Of a stretch of 64,000 nt of DNA, positions 26,140-35,400 are shown piece after piece (position 1 is the first letter of the stretch; each line of letters begins with the position of its first letter). The position numbers and the translations under genes are program-made. The notes beneath the pieces are model-generated. The model searched no databases. It was given only the letters and a program-made list of their open reading frames with translations, and was not told where the DNA came from. Origin of the DNA: an uncultured Reyranella sp. (lineage in GTDB: Bacteria > Pseudomonadota > Alphaproteobacteria > Reyranellales > Reyranellaceae). The stretch is taken from NCBI RefSeq assembly GCF_945957355.1, contig NZ_CAMFKM010000005.1:186001-250000 (forward strand). The letters run 5' to 3'.

Positions 26140-26835
26140 TCAGGGCTTTTCGAGGACGAGGACGACCGGGGCAAGGAGTTCCCGGTCAGTCAGGATGCGA
26201 GGACCCGGCAGCCGGTACTGGACCTGATGGGACGCGATCAGCCGCGCCGTGAGGACCAGCTTGCGCCCCTCGGGCGAGAACTTCCCGGGCAGGCGCAGGG
26301 AGAAGGGAATCGGGACCTGCCAACCGCTGCGCACCACCTGCTCGGCGAGCAGTTCACCCTCCGCCGAATGCGCGATGTCGTACAGTTGGATCTGCAGCTC
26401 GACACCCCGCGGTAGCGGGGTCTTTTCGGCCAGTGTTGCCGCGCCGCTGACGATCGTCGCCGGCGGCAGGGCATCGCCCAGCTTGGGCATCAGGTGGCTG
26501 GCATAGAACATCAGGGCCTGGCCATTGGCATCGAGCACGCACGTGAAGCGGAACGGGACCGAGGTGCCGTTCCGGCGGTGCCGGGATCCGGTTCCCGTCA
26601 CCGTGGTCATGATCGGCTGGACGCCCACCGCCTCGTCCGTTCGTTCGATCGAGAGCCAGGGAAGACCGTCGAGGGCGAGCAGGCCGAAGGCGGCGTCCGA
26701 CTGCCTCGTCTCCAGACCGGCCTTCCCCGCACACCGGGAAAGCATCGGAGTGGAGATGTCGCCCTCCGGTGCCGCCAGCGCGGAATGGGCGATGGAAGCG
26801 GCGAGCACCGCGGGGAGAAGCCGTTGGATGAACAT
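26140..26835 (-). CDS. Secreted protein with YbaY-like C-terminal domain
   Basis: 231 residues from the ATG at 26835 (GAGGGG upstream). A Sec signal peptide (1-20, ending ALAAP) is followed by a domain with FRFTCVLDANGQALMFYASH and then a C-terminal part, GWQVPIPFSLRLPGKF ... RLIASHQVQYRLPGPRILT, resembling the YbaY lipoprotein fold. It should be periplasmic. No enzyme motif was found; function unknown. Confidence 0.65.
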   Translation of the reverse strand: MFIQRLLPAVLAASIAHSALAAPEGDISTPMLSRCAGKAGLETRQSDAAFGLLALDGLPWLSIERTDEAVGVQPIMTTVTGTGSRHRRNGTSVPFRFTCVLDANGQALMFYASHLMPKLGDALPPATIVSGAATLAEKTPLPRGVELQIQLYDIAHSAEGELLAEQVVRSGWQVPIPFSLRLPGKFSPEGRKLVLTARLIASHQVQYRLPGPRILTDRELLAPVVLVLEKP

Positions 26836-26903
26836 TGGGCGCCCCTCAGCAGGCGAATGGCGGAATTCCACGCCTCAGCCTGCCTGCATTTCGGGCCGCT
26901 TCA

Positions 26904-26917
26904 TTGACCTGCATCAA
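26904..26917. promoter_or_regulatory. FixK/FNR-type box
   Basis: TTGACCTGCATCAA, centred 75 bases before the minus-strand YbaY-like gene. Confidence 0.8.
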
Positions 26918-26949
26918 CCGATGAAGCCACCCGCCGTTCGGGTGTCGGT

Positions 26950-26963
26950 TTGATTTGGATCAG
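26950..26963. promoter_or_regulatory. FixK/FNR-type box
   Basis: TTGATTTGGATCAG, one mismatch in the last base. It is centred 64 bases before the plus-strand gene at 27021 and is the second site of a divergent pair. Confidence 0.72.
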
Positions 26964-27020
26964 CTCTGGTCCCGCCGTTCCCGGCTAACGTGGGATCGAA
27001 CGCGGAAAGGATCCTTCATC

Positions 27021-27650
27021 ATGCAGGCTCTGCGGCGGATTGTGCGAACGGCCCTGATGGCCGGCATCGTCACCGGGCTGTGCTTCTCCCCGGCTCTTGC
27101 GGGCGACATCGACGCGAGCGCCGGCTGGACCCCGGAGCAGGGCGTCGACCCGCCCAGCTACGCGATGATCGAGCCGCGCAGCCGCAACCTCAATCTCGAC
27201 GTCGTGGTGCTGGCCTGCGAACAGGCGGACGACCGCCGCATCCTGCAGCTCCAGCTCTACCTGACGAACGACGGTCCCCTGATGCCCGATGGCGTGACGG
27301 CGGGACGGGCGAAGCGCGACCCTCGTGCCGAGATCGTCATCGACGATCATGTCTTTCCGGTCGGCCTGCTGTTCGCCGAAGACCATGTCGTGCTGAGCGA
27401 CGAGACCCGGGAGATGTTCCCGGGCGTTTCGGAGCAGCTGCTCGACGCGATCGAGCAGGGAACGACGATGAGGCTGAAGTTCGATCTCGTCGCCGAACCG
27501 GCCGGGCAGCCTGCTGCCTTCGAGGGCGAGGCGGTGGTCGACCTTCGGGCCGGCCCTGCCGGAACACGCGGCAAGGCCGTTGCCGCGGTGCGCCGCTGCG
27601 CCACGGGGCCGGCACCACAGAACCTGGCGCTCGCGAGCCCGCGCCGCTGA
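27021..27650 (+). CDS. Secreted protein of unknown function
   Basis: 209 residues with a Sec signal peptide (1-27, ending ALAGD). The mature part has alternating strands and one cysteine near residue 68 (VVVLACEQADDRR), with no recognisable catalytic motif. AAAGGA precedes the start. The divergent arrangement with another secreted protein, each with its own FixK-type box, suggests both are envelope proteins made under the same condition. Confidence 0.7.
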   Translation: MQALRRIVRTALMAGIVTGLCFSPALAGDIDASAGWTPEQGVDPPSYAMIEPRSRNLNLDVVVLACEQADDRRILQLQLYLTNDGPLMPDGVTAGRAKRDPRAEIVIDDHVFPVGLLFAEDHVVLSDETREMFPGVSEQLLDAIEQGTTMRLKFDLVAEPAGQPAAFEGEAVVDLRAGPAGTRGKAVAAVRRCATGPAPQNLALASPRR

Positions 27651-27654
27651 CCCT

Positions 27655-28344
27655 TCAGGGGAGGTCGACGGAGCCTCGCGTGTCGCCTTCGGGCCAACCC
27701 TGTGCGCCAACGAGGGGAACGAACCGGACCGGCTCGAGGTGATCCATCCTGTCGTGGCCGTTGCCTGCGCGGATCACCCGAACGAGCATCTGCCCTTTGT
27801 CCTTGTCGGCCACGGGCATGACCAGACGTCCGCCCGGGCGGAGCTGGGCCCGCAGCGAGGGTGGGATGCCGGGCCCGTGGGCGGTGGCGACGATCGCATC
27901 GTAAGGGGCGGCACGCTCCAAACCCAGCGTGCCATCGCCTTCGACCACGTCCACGCTGCCGTATCCCAATCGCCTGAGCGTCTCGCGGGCTGCCTTGGCC
28001 AGGGCCGGAATGCGCTCGATCGTGTGCACGGCGCGGGCGATATGGGCGAGAACGGCGGCACCGTAGCCGGAGCCCGTGCCAATCTCCAGCACGCGCTCGC
28101 CTCCCTCCAGTCCCAGCGCCTCGAGCATCGCCGCGACGATGTAGGGCTGCGAGATGGTCTGCCCTTCGCCAATGGCGAGTGGCTGGTCGGAGTAGGCCGC
28201 CGGACGGCATGCCTCGGGCACGAAGGCTTCCCGCGGAACGTGAAGCATGGCGTCGAGGACACGCCTGTCGTGAACGCCCCGGCCGGCAATCTGGTCGCGA
28301 ACCATGCGTTCGCGGGCCTCGAGATACGGATTGATCCATTTCAT
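27655..28344 (-). CDS. pcm: Protein-L-isoaspartate O-methyltransferase
   Basis: 229 residues. The SAM-binding motif I is VLEIGTGSGYGAAVLA (about 85-100); the family signature region DQPLAIGEGQTISQPYIVA precedes it. It methylates isoaspartyl residues formed in ageing proteins so that they can be repaired, useful during long non-growing periods. It lies 49 bases downstream of the Usp gene on the same strand. A shorter start at M14 is possible. Confidence 0.92.
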   Translation of the reverse strand: MKWINPYLEARERMVRDQIAGRGVHDRRVLDAMLHVPREAFVPEACRPAAYSDQPLAIGEGQTISQPYIVAAMLEALGLEGGERVLEIGTGSGYGAAVLAHIARAVHTIERIPALAKAARETLRRLGYGSVDVVEGDGTLGLERAAPYDAIVATAHGPGIPPSLRAQLRPGGRLVMPVADKDKGQMLVRVIRAGNGHDRMDHLEPVRFVPLVGAQGWPEGDTRGSVDLP

Positions 28345-28393
28345 CGCAGCATCCTCCGCCCGCCACAGCCTGGGCCGCGGCGGCAGCCGATCC

Positions 28394-28831
28394 TCAACGA
28401 TAGACGAGGACCGGTATGGAACTGTGGGTGAGCACCTTCACGGTCTCGCTTCCCAGAAGCAGGGCAGCGGCGCCACGGCGACCGTGCGAGGCCATGGCGA
28501 TCAGATCGCAGCCCTTCTCCGCCGCGGTTTCCGTGATGGCCTTGTACGGCATGGCATGCTCGACGTGGATGGCTTCGCATTCCACGCCGAGCGCCTCGGC
28601 CTGCTCCGTCGCGACGTTCAGGTAGTGTCTAGCGGCATCCCTGGCATGCTTCTCGTAGGCGGACCGCGTGTCCGCGAGCTGTGTGCTGTCCATGGAGAAG
28701 ACGTGGAATGGCTCCATGACGGTGATCACGGTGACCTTCGCGTGAGCGTCGTGAGCCAATTGCAGGGCTTTCTGAATGGCCGTCGTGGAAAGTGCCGAGC
28801 CATCCGTGGGAATGAGGATGTGCTTGAACAT
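28394..28831 (-). CDS. Universal stress protein, single domain
   Basis: 145 residues, the normal UspA size. N-terminal MFKHILIPTDGSALS and C-terminal ASHGRRGAAALLLGSETVKVL contain the ATP-binding signature (G-x2-G-x9-G-S). The ATG at 28831 has GGGAGG upstream. It is divergent from groEL and followed by pcm. Confidence 0.93.
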   Translation of the reverse strand: MFKHILIPTDGSALSTTAIQKALQLAHDAHAKVTVITVMEPFHVFSMDSTQLADTRSAYEKHARDAARHYLNVATEQAEALGVECEAIHVEHAMPYKAITETAAEKGCDLIAMASHGRRGAAALLLGSETVKVLTHSSIPVLVYR

Positions 28832-28888
28832 GTCCCGATCCTCCCGATTGCAACTATAGAATGATATCGTGGCTGGGAAACTCGCCTT

Positions 28889-28902
28889 TTGACCTGGATC
28901 AA
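28889..28902. promoter_or_regulatory. FixK/FNR-type box
   Basis: TTGACCTGGATCAA, centred 64 bases before the minus-strand Usp gene. Confidence 0.8.
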
Positions 28903-28924
28903 TCCCGCCGGAGGCGGGCGCGGG

Positions 28925-28938
28925 TTGACATGGATCAG
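28925..28938. promoter_or_regulatory. FixK/FNR-type box
   Basis: TTGACATGGATCAG, centred 69 bases before groEL. It forms a divergent two-site promoter with the box 36 bases away. Confidence 0.75.
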
Positions 28939-29000
28939 GTCGGGCCAGGGCGATCGGGGCTAGCCTGTACCCACAAGCAGGTTCGAACCGGAGGACAGTC

Positions 29001-30626
29001 ATGGCTTTCAAGCATGTGATGTTCCGTGCGGCCGCGCGGGAGAAAGTGCTGCGCGGCGCCACCCAGCTGGCCGATGCCGTTCGCGTCACCCTCGGACCCA
29101 AGTCGAAATCGGTCCTCATCCAGAAGAGCTGGGGAGCGCCGCTGGTCTGCAACGACGGGGTGACCATCGCCAAGGAAATCCAGCTCAAGGACCCGGAGGA
29201 GAACCTCGGCGCGCAGATGCTCCGGCAGGCGGCGGAGCGGACCGCCGAGGTGGTGGGCGACGGCACGTCGGGCTCGACGATCCTGGCGCACGCGATGCTC
29301 GCCGACGGCGTGCGCAACGTGACCGCCGGCGCGAGTGCCATCGACATCAAGCGTGGACTCGATCGCGCTGTCCGCGCGGCTGTCGGCGCGCTGAAGCAGA
29401 TGTCGCGGCCCGTGACGACGCGGAAGGAGAAGGCGCAGGTCGCAACCATCTCCGCCCACAACGACGTCGCGATCGGGGAGATGGTCGCGGACGCCATGGA
29501 GAAGGTCGGCAATGACGGTGTCATCACGGTCGAGGAATCGAAGACGACGGAGACGGTTCTCGAGGTGGTCGAGGGCATGCAGTTCGATCGGGGCTTCCTG
29601 TCGCCCTACTTCATCAACAATCCGGAGAGGATGGAGGCGGCATTCGAGGATGTGCGTATCCTGATTTGCGATCACAAGATCGCCGCGCTGAAGGACATGC
29701 TTCCGCTTCTCGACCAGATGGTGAAGACCGGACGGCCTCTGCTGGTGATCGCCGAGGACATCGAAGGTGACGCGCTTGCCACGCTGATCGTCAACGGATT
29801 GCGCGGCGCGCTGCGCTGCTGCGCGGTCAAGGCGCCGGGGTTCGGGGACCGGCGCAAGGCGATACTCCAGGACATCGCCGTCCTGACCGGCGGCAAGGTC
29901 ATATCGGAGGAACTCGGCCTCAAGCTGGAAAGCGCATCGATCGAGGATCTCGGGATGGCCAAGCGTGTCGTCGTTGATAAGGATCGCACGACGATCGTGG
30001 GCGGCGGCGGCGCCAAGGCGGCCATCGAGGCCAGGATATCGGCCATCCGGCGCGAGATCGAGGCGTCCACCAGCGACTATGACAAGGAGAAGCTGCGCGA
30101 GCGGCTGGCCAAGCTGTCGGGCGGCGTTGCCGTGATAAAGGTCGGCGCGCCCGCCGAGTCCGAGATGAAGGCCAAGAAGGAAGCGCTCGACGACGCCATC
30201 AGCGCCACCAAGGCGGCGGTGGCGGAAGGTATCGTTCCGGGAGGCGGCCTCGCCCTCCTGCGCTGCACCGAGGCCGTCGCGGCCGAGGAGTCCGGGGCAG
30301 AAGGCGACGAGCGGACGGGCATCCAGATCCTGAAGCGTGCCCTGGAGGCGCCCGCCCGCCAGATCGCCGAGAACTCGGCCGCGGACGGCGGTGTCGTGGT
30401 CGCACGGATGCTGGAATCGAAGGGCAACCAGGGGTTCGATGCGGCCCGCAAGCAGTATGTCGATCTCGTAGAGGCCGGCATCATCGATCCCACCAAGGTC
30501 GTGCGCATTGCCCTGGAGAACGCCGTCTCGGTCGCCAGCATCCTGCTGCTGAGCGAGGCGACCATGACCGAGATCGCCGAACCGAAGAAGGAACACGAAC
30601 GGGAAGTCGAGGCCGGCTTGATGTAG
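29001..30626 (+). CDS. groEL: Chaperonin GroEL paralogue without the GGM tail
   Basis: 541 residues. Key residues D52 ([10 protein letters not shown]) and D87 (GDGTS, normally GDGTT) keep their E. coli numbering, and the apical domain is full length. The C-terminus ends in EVEAGLM and lacks the repeated Gly-Gly-Met tail that normally lines the folding cavity. No groES gene lies beside it. It starts MAFKHVMF rather than the usual MAAKDVKF. It is therefore probably an accessory GroEL for stress, using GroES from another locus (inference). Expression appears to be from the FixK-type box, with no CIRCE element seen. Confidence 0.92.
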   Translation: MAFKHVMFRAAAREKVLRGATQLADAVRVTLGPKSKSVLIQKSWGAPLVCNDGVTIAKEIQLKDPEENLGAQMLRQAAERTAEVVGDGTSGSTILAHAMLADGVRNVTAGASAIDIKRGLDRAVRAAVGALKQMSRPVTTRKEKAQVATISAHNDVAIGEMVADAMEKVGNDGVITVEESKTTETVLEVVEGMQFDRGFLSPYFINNPERMEAAFEDVRILICDHKIAALKDMLPLLDQMVKTGRPLLVIAEDIEGDALATLIVNGLRGALRCCAVKAPGFGDRRKAILQDIAVLTGGKVISEELGLKLESASIEDLGMAKRVVVDKDRTTIVGGGGAKAAIEARISAIRREIEASTSDYDKEKLRERLAKLSGGVAVIKVGAPAESEMKAKKEALDDAISATKAAVAEGIVPGGGLALLRCTEAVAAEESGAEGDERTGIQILKRALEAPARQIAENSAADGGVVVARMLESKGNQGFDAARKQYVDLVEAGIIDPTKVVRIALENAVSVASILLLSEATMTEIAEPKKEHEREVEAGLM

Positions 30627-30636
30627 GGCTCCGCAG

Positions 30637-31764
30637 GTGACGTCTCTCGTGGACGAGACGGGCGTGGCCGCAATGGGCGTAGCCGCAACGGGCAACGCCG
30701 ATCTGCACGTCCGCTTTCATGCGGCCTCTCCCATCACCTTGCACGATCGGACATGCTGGCGCACCGACGGCAACAGCCCGGTCCGGCTCGCCCGGGACTC
30801 GGCCGTGGCGTTCTTCTCCCATTACGACCCCATCGGGCACACGCTGAGGCGGGTCGGTCGGCGGGACCTGGTATTCGACGAGCCGCCCGTTGCGGTAACG
30901 TTCCGTGACGATCCCGAGCCTCGGATCGGCAAGTGGATCGAAGCCGTCTGGCAGGAGCCGGGCGGCCTCCTTCATGGGTGGTTCCACGCCGAAACGCCGG
31001 CTTGCGGCACCGGGAAGCACTTCATGCCCCATATGGGCCGAGCCAGGTCGGAGGATGGTGGGTTGACGTGGCGCCATGGCGGCGATCTCCTGCGCCTGCC
31101 CTCCGAGCGTGCCGACTGCTCGTGGCGGAACGGATTCTTCGCCGGCGGTTACGGCGACCTCAGCGCGCTGCCGGATCGCGCCGGCCGATCGATCTATGTC
31201 TTCTTCTCCAGCTACCATCCCAACGAGTCGGCGCAGGGTATAGCCGTGCTGCGCCTGCCGACCTCGGACCTCGCGGCGTGGCCCGAACTCTGGACCGGGA
31301 AGGGTTGGTCGGCCGACGACAGGCTGCCGCCCAGGCCGATCTGGCCGATACGGCGCGGTTGGCGTCACGCCGATCCCGACGGTTTCTGGGGGCCGGCGCT
31401 GCACTACAATCGCACGCTCGATGCCTTCGTCATGCTGCTCAACCACACCGCCGGCGGCGCCGGTGATCTGGTGCAGGAGGGCATCTACGTCAGCCTGAGC
31501 CGCGATCTGGCGGATCCGGAATCCTGGAGCCGGCCGCTGCAGATCGTGCGGGGTGGCGCCTGGTATCCGCAGGCCGTCGGGTTGGAAGAGGGGGACGGAG
31601 ATACCATGGTCGGGGGCGTCGGCCGATTTTTCATGGCTGGTTTCTCGGCCTGGACGATCGAGTTTTCGCGGGCCGTCGGCGAACCGCCGGCCGCCCGGCC
31701 GTTGACCTGTACGAAGCAGGATTTCGCCGCGCTGTTCGGTGCCGACCGTCGGTGCCCGTGGTGA
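30637..31764 (+). CDS. Beta-propeller protein with sialidase-type Asp-box
   Basis: 375 residues. One clear Asp-box, SEDGGLTW (138-145), and several W/F-rich strands (for example WPIRRGWRHADPDGFWGPALHYNR) suggest a five- or six-bladed propeller of the sialidase or GH43/GH32-like kind. No signal peptide is seen. Substrate unknown, and the catalytic residues cannot be assigned with certainty. The GTG at 30637 lies 11 bases after groEL; an ATG at 30673 is an alternative start. Confidence 0.6.
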   Translation: MTSLVDETGVAAMGVAATGNADLHVRFHAASPITLHDRTCWRTDGNSPVRLARDSAVAFFSHYDPIGHTLRRVGRRDLVFDEPPVAVTFRDDPEPRIGKWIEAVWQEPGGLLHGWFHAETPACGTGKHFMPHMGRARSEDGGLTWRHGGDLLRLPSERADCSWRNGFFAGGYGDLSALPDRAGRSIYVFFSSYHPNESAQGIAVLRLPTSDLAAWPELWTGKGWSADDRLPPRPIWPIRRGWRHADPDGFWGPALHYNRTLDAFVMLLNHTAGGAGDLVQEGIYVSLSRDLADPESWSRPLQIVRGGAWYPQAVGLEEGDGDTMVGGVGRFFMAGFSAWTIEFSRAVGEPPAARPLTCTKQDFAALFGADRRCPW

Positions 31765-31781
31765 TCGGCTCGCGTCGACGA

Positions 31782-31795
31782 TTGACGCAGATCAA
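31782..31795. promoter_or_regulatory. FixK/FNR-type box
   Basis: TTGACGCAGATCAA, centred 80 bases before the host-attachment-family gene. It is the last such site seen going rightwards. Confidence 0.78.
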
Positions 31796-31868
31796 GTACA
31801 TCGGTCCCCGCGGGCATAGTCTTTCGCGAGAACCGCTTCTTCCGCCATTCACTGAGAGGCGAATGATC

Positions 31869-32381
31869 ATGGCCACGCGAATCACCAAGACATGGATCGT
31901 CGTCGCGGATGGCGCCCGCGCCCGCATTTTCAGTCCGGACAGAAAGTTGGGAAAGCTCGTTCCCGTCGGCCCTTCCGACCTGGTGGCACCGGCGAGCCGG
32001 CAGCGGACGCGCGACCTCAAGAGCGACCGGCCCGGCCGCGGTTTCAGTGCCGCGCGCAGCGGTGCCCGGCATGCATTCGAGCCACCGCATGACTACCACA
32101 AGCTCGAGAAACACAAATTCATGGCGACACTTGCGGGGGTGCTGGAGGAAGCCCGCGGCCGCGGTGACTTCGACGATCTCATGCTGGTGGCGCCCCGCCG
32201 CAGCCTCGGTGAGTTGCGCGGCCTCCTGGCGAAGCAGGTGCTGGACTGCATGAGCCACGAAGTGGCCAAGGACCTCACCGGCGAGCCGCCCAGCAGCCTG
32301 CGCCGTCGGTTGCAGCCGTTGCTCACCGGCAAGCTGGGTTCGCCACCCAGGGTTACCGCCGCCGACCTCAAGCGCCGGTGA
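31869..32381 (+). CDS. Host-attachment-family (eRF1-like) protein
   Basis: 170 residues beginning TKTWIVVADGARARIFS, the signature start of the Host_attach family, which has been grouped with bacterial relatives of eRF1. A Rossmann-like FDDLMLVAPRRSLGELRGLL segment and a basic C-terminus follow. The name reflects an old plant-attachment phenotype; ribosome association is an inference from the fold. I prefer the ATG at 31869 because the purine-rich GAGAGG is nine bases away; 31863 is also in frame. Confidence 0.82.
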   Translation: MATRITKTWIVVADGARARIFSPDRKLGKLVPVGPSDLVAPASRQRTRDLKSDRPGRGFSAARSGARHAFEPPHDYHKLEKHKFMATLAGVLEEARGRGDFDDLMLVAPRRSLGELRGLLAKQVLDCMSHEVAKDLTGEPPSSLRRRLQPLLTGKLGSPPRVTAADLKRR

Positions 32382-32420
32382 CGCCCGGCGGCAATTGCAG
32401 GTCGGCCAGATCCCCTCGAC

Positions 32421-35400
32421 TCACCAGGTCATGCGCACGCCGGCTGTGAGGCCCTGGCTGCCGTCCGTTCCGGCCAGCGTGCCTTCGTAGCGCAGGTAGA
32501 GCGAGGTCGCGTCGGCGATGGCGGTGCTGGCGGAGAGGCCCAGCAGGACGCCGTCGCGGACCGGCGAGATGCCGAAGGTTGTGAAGGCCGATGCCGGCGC
32601 GCCCGCCAACGCGGCCGTCACCGGTCGGCCGACATCGGCATATTCGTGGCTCCAGCCCAGCCGGAACCGCATCGCCAGCCTGTCCCGCCAGCCCATGTCC
32701 ATCGACGCCCCCAACTGCGCGCCGATCACCGAGCGCAGCGAGTTGGTCGTCTGCTGTGCGACCGAGAGGTTCAGCGACTGCGCTCCGGTCTCGCTGAAGC
32801 CGTTCTGGGTGCCGGTATAGGCCTGCACTCGCGCGAACGGCTTGATGAAGGCATCGGCCCCGGTGCCGATATCGAAGCTATAGCCGGTCTCGAGCTGGCC
32901 GAAGAACTGATTGGCACCCGTCTGACCGAAGGCAGTGCGCGCCGCCAGACCCGGGATGAGGATCTGCCGCGTCATGCGATTGTTGCTGTAGGCGTAGCCG
33001 ATCAGGCCGTCGGCATAGAACGGCCCGCTGGCATAGTTGCCGTAGAGACCGGCCTGCACAGTGTCGCTGTTGCCCTGGCCGCTGAAGCCCGAGACCCATT
33101 GTGTGCCGCCGCTGTAGCCCAGGGTGACGCCCGCGCGGAAATTCTCGGTGAAGGCGCGGTCGAGGCCGGCGGCGAACCCGCCCGCATTGTAGGTGACGGC
33201 GCCCTGCGGGGTGCCGGCGCCAATCGTGCCGAGGCCGCCGATCGCGCCGCCCCAGGCGCCCCAGCGCGGCGTAGCCGCCTCATCGCATGCAACGTCGCAT
33301 GCCTCGGCAAGCGCCACGCGGGCGCTGCCCGACGGACCGCCGCCGGTCGCCTGGCTGGCAAAATTGTTCATGAAGAACTGCGCGCCCTGCACCATGGCGG
33401 AGGAGAAGCCTGCATAGTTGGTGCCCGACAGCGCCGTCAGGATCGGTTGGACCTGCGCCGGTGACAGCGCGGCCAGCGCGCCCAGCACGGTGGCATAGTC
33501 ACCGGTCGCGGTGGCGGCCGTGTTGTCCAGCACGCTCGCAACCGCCTGCTGCTGCGGCGTGAGCGCCGCGGTGGCGAAGCCGCCGATTTGCAGGGTGAGA
33601 TAGACGTTGTTGGCGTCGTAGCTCAGGCTCGGCAGAAGGAACGGCGAGCTGCTCGTGACGCTGGAGAAGCCGCCGCTCAGTCCGACGGCGGCTTGCAGGA
33701 TCGTATAGGTCGTACGCGGCGCATAGCCTCCGCCCTGCACCTGCGCAAGGACCGAGCCGGCGAGCGAGGCGGTGCCCGTCGCGCCGGTGACGTTCAGTCG
33801 ACTCGCCTGGCCGGAGGAGGACACCGCGACCTGGAACGCGCCGGTCGGGGTCTGCGTGTACCTGCCGTTCACCGTCATCGTGCCGTACGGCGTGCCCGGC
33901 GCCACGGTGCCGGTATTGGCAAGTGTGCCGGTGAAACTTCCGGTGCCCGACAGAGTGCCCAGGTTCGCGAACGCGCCGGCAAGGGTTCCGTTGTTCAGGA
34001 ACGAGCCGGTGTTGAGTACGTCGCTGGTCATGGCGCCTGTATTGACGGCGATGCCATGGTTCAGGAATCCGGCGCCGCTTGACGATTTGAAGGAGCCGGC
34101 GTTGCTCAGCATCGACCCGCGGGCGACCGAATAACCGCCGGTCGTGTTGAACGACGCGCCAGACGCGATCGTGAGGTTGCCGATCATCGTGCCGGTGAGG
34201 TTGAGGGTGCTGCCGCCAAGGACCGACGTGCCGCCAGTGTAGAAATTATCGCCGGCGAAGGTCTGCGTGCCGCCGGCGATGGTTACGCTGCCACCAATTC
34301 CCGGATACTCGCCGCCGTCGAGGATGTTGCCGGAAAACGTGCTGCTGCCGTCGGTGATCTTGAGATTCTGGCCGCCGAGATTGACCCATCCGGTGCCCCT
34401 CAAGTCCTTGATGCTGACCGATGCCCATGCACGTGAAATGTCGAACACGCCGTTGCTCTCCACGCTGTTCGAAGCGGCGATGCTGCCCGGCCCGGAAATC
34501 AGCAGCATCCCCAGTTTGTCGCCAGTGCCGTTGATCTTCGTCTCGCCGGTATAGGTGTTGGTGGCGCTGAGCTGTACGGCAGCTTCCTTGTCGATGGTGA
34601 TGCCGCCGGCGCCGGAAATGACGCCGGCCAGTCCCAGTGGAACGTTGTCCTTGGTGACGACGAGGGGGCCTGAGGCTGTCGTCTCGAGATTGGTGGCCGT
34701 GACGAAGAACCGCGTATAACCGGTCACCTGGTCGGTCAGGTCGAACATCACCGAATTCTGCATGAAGAACGGGATGCCTATCGTGTTGGTCTCTCCCTTC
34801 CCGTCGACATAGAAGTTGGGTTTGCCGACGAGGGGGGCCTTCACCGTCGGCAGGCCGGCGATCGGCATCTCGTCCGGTGTCAGGCCCGTGATCGAGATCG
34901 TGCCTCGGAGCGTTTCCGAGAATTCCTTGGTCAGGGAATAATACTTGGTCCCGGTATCCAACAGCGTGAAAGTCTTCGCGGTCGTCGTGCCACCGTCCGA
35001 CACGGTCACTTTGAAATACATGGCGTCCGTCGGTGCCGAGTTGTTTCCGGTCGAACCACCGTAGGGATTGGGAAAGGCAGGCGCCGGGCTGGATGACGTC
35101 GGCGTCACCCACGGGATCAAGCCGGGAGCCGAACCTGGCGTCGGCATCGCAACCGGCGCGAACTGGCCGATGATTTCCGGTGTCAGGCCCACCGTCACGC
35201 ACGGATTACATGACGTCAGGCTCCGGGTCGTGCCGCCGATCGAGACCTTAGCGTTCGGAGCTGCGGACGGATCTGCCGGATCGCCCTGGCCGTTGGCGGC
35301 GACGACGAAACCCTGGCGCGCCGCGCCCGGCATGATCGCCTGTCCGAGCACGCCGCCGGCAACGTAGCAATTCGAGCCGCTGCAGGAATTCTTGTTGAGC

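Noticed and set aside
26403..26424. Terminator-like hairpin ACCCCGC/GCGGGGT followed by CTTTT
   Set aside because: It lies inside the coding part of the YbaY-like secreted protein and on the strand opposite to that gene, so it is probably a chance feature of its codons.
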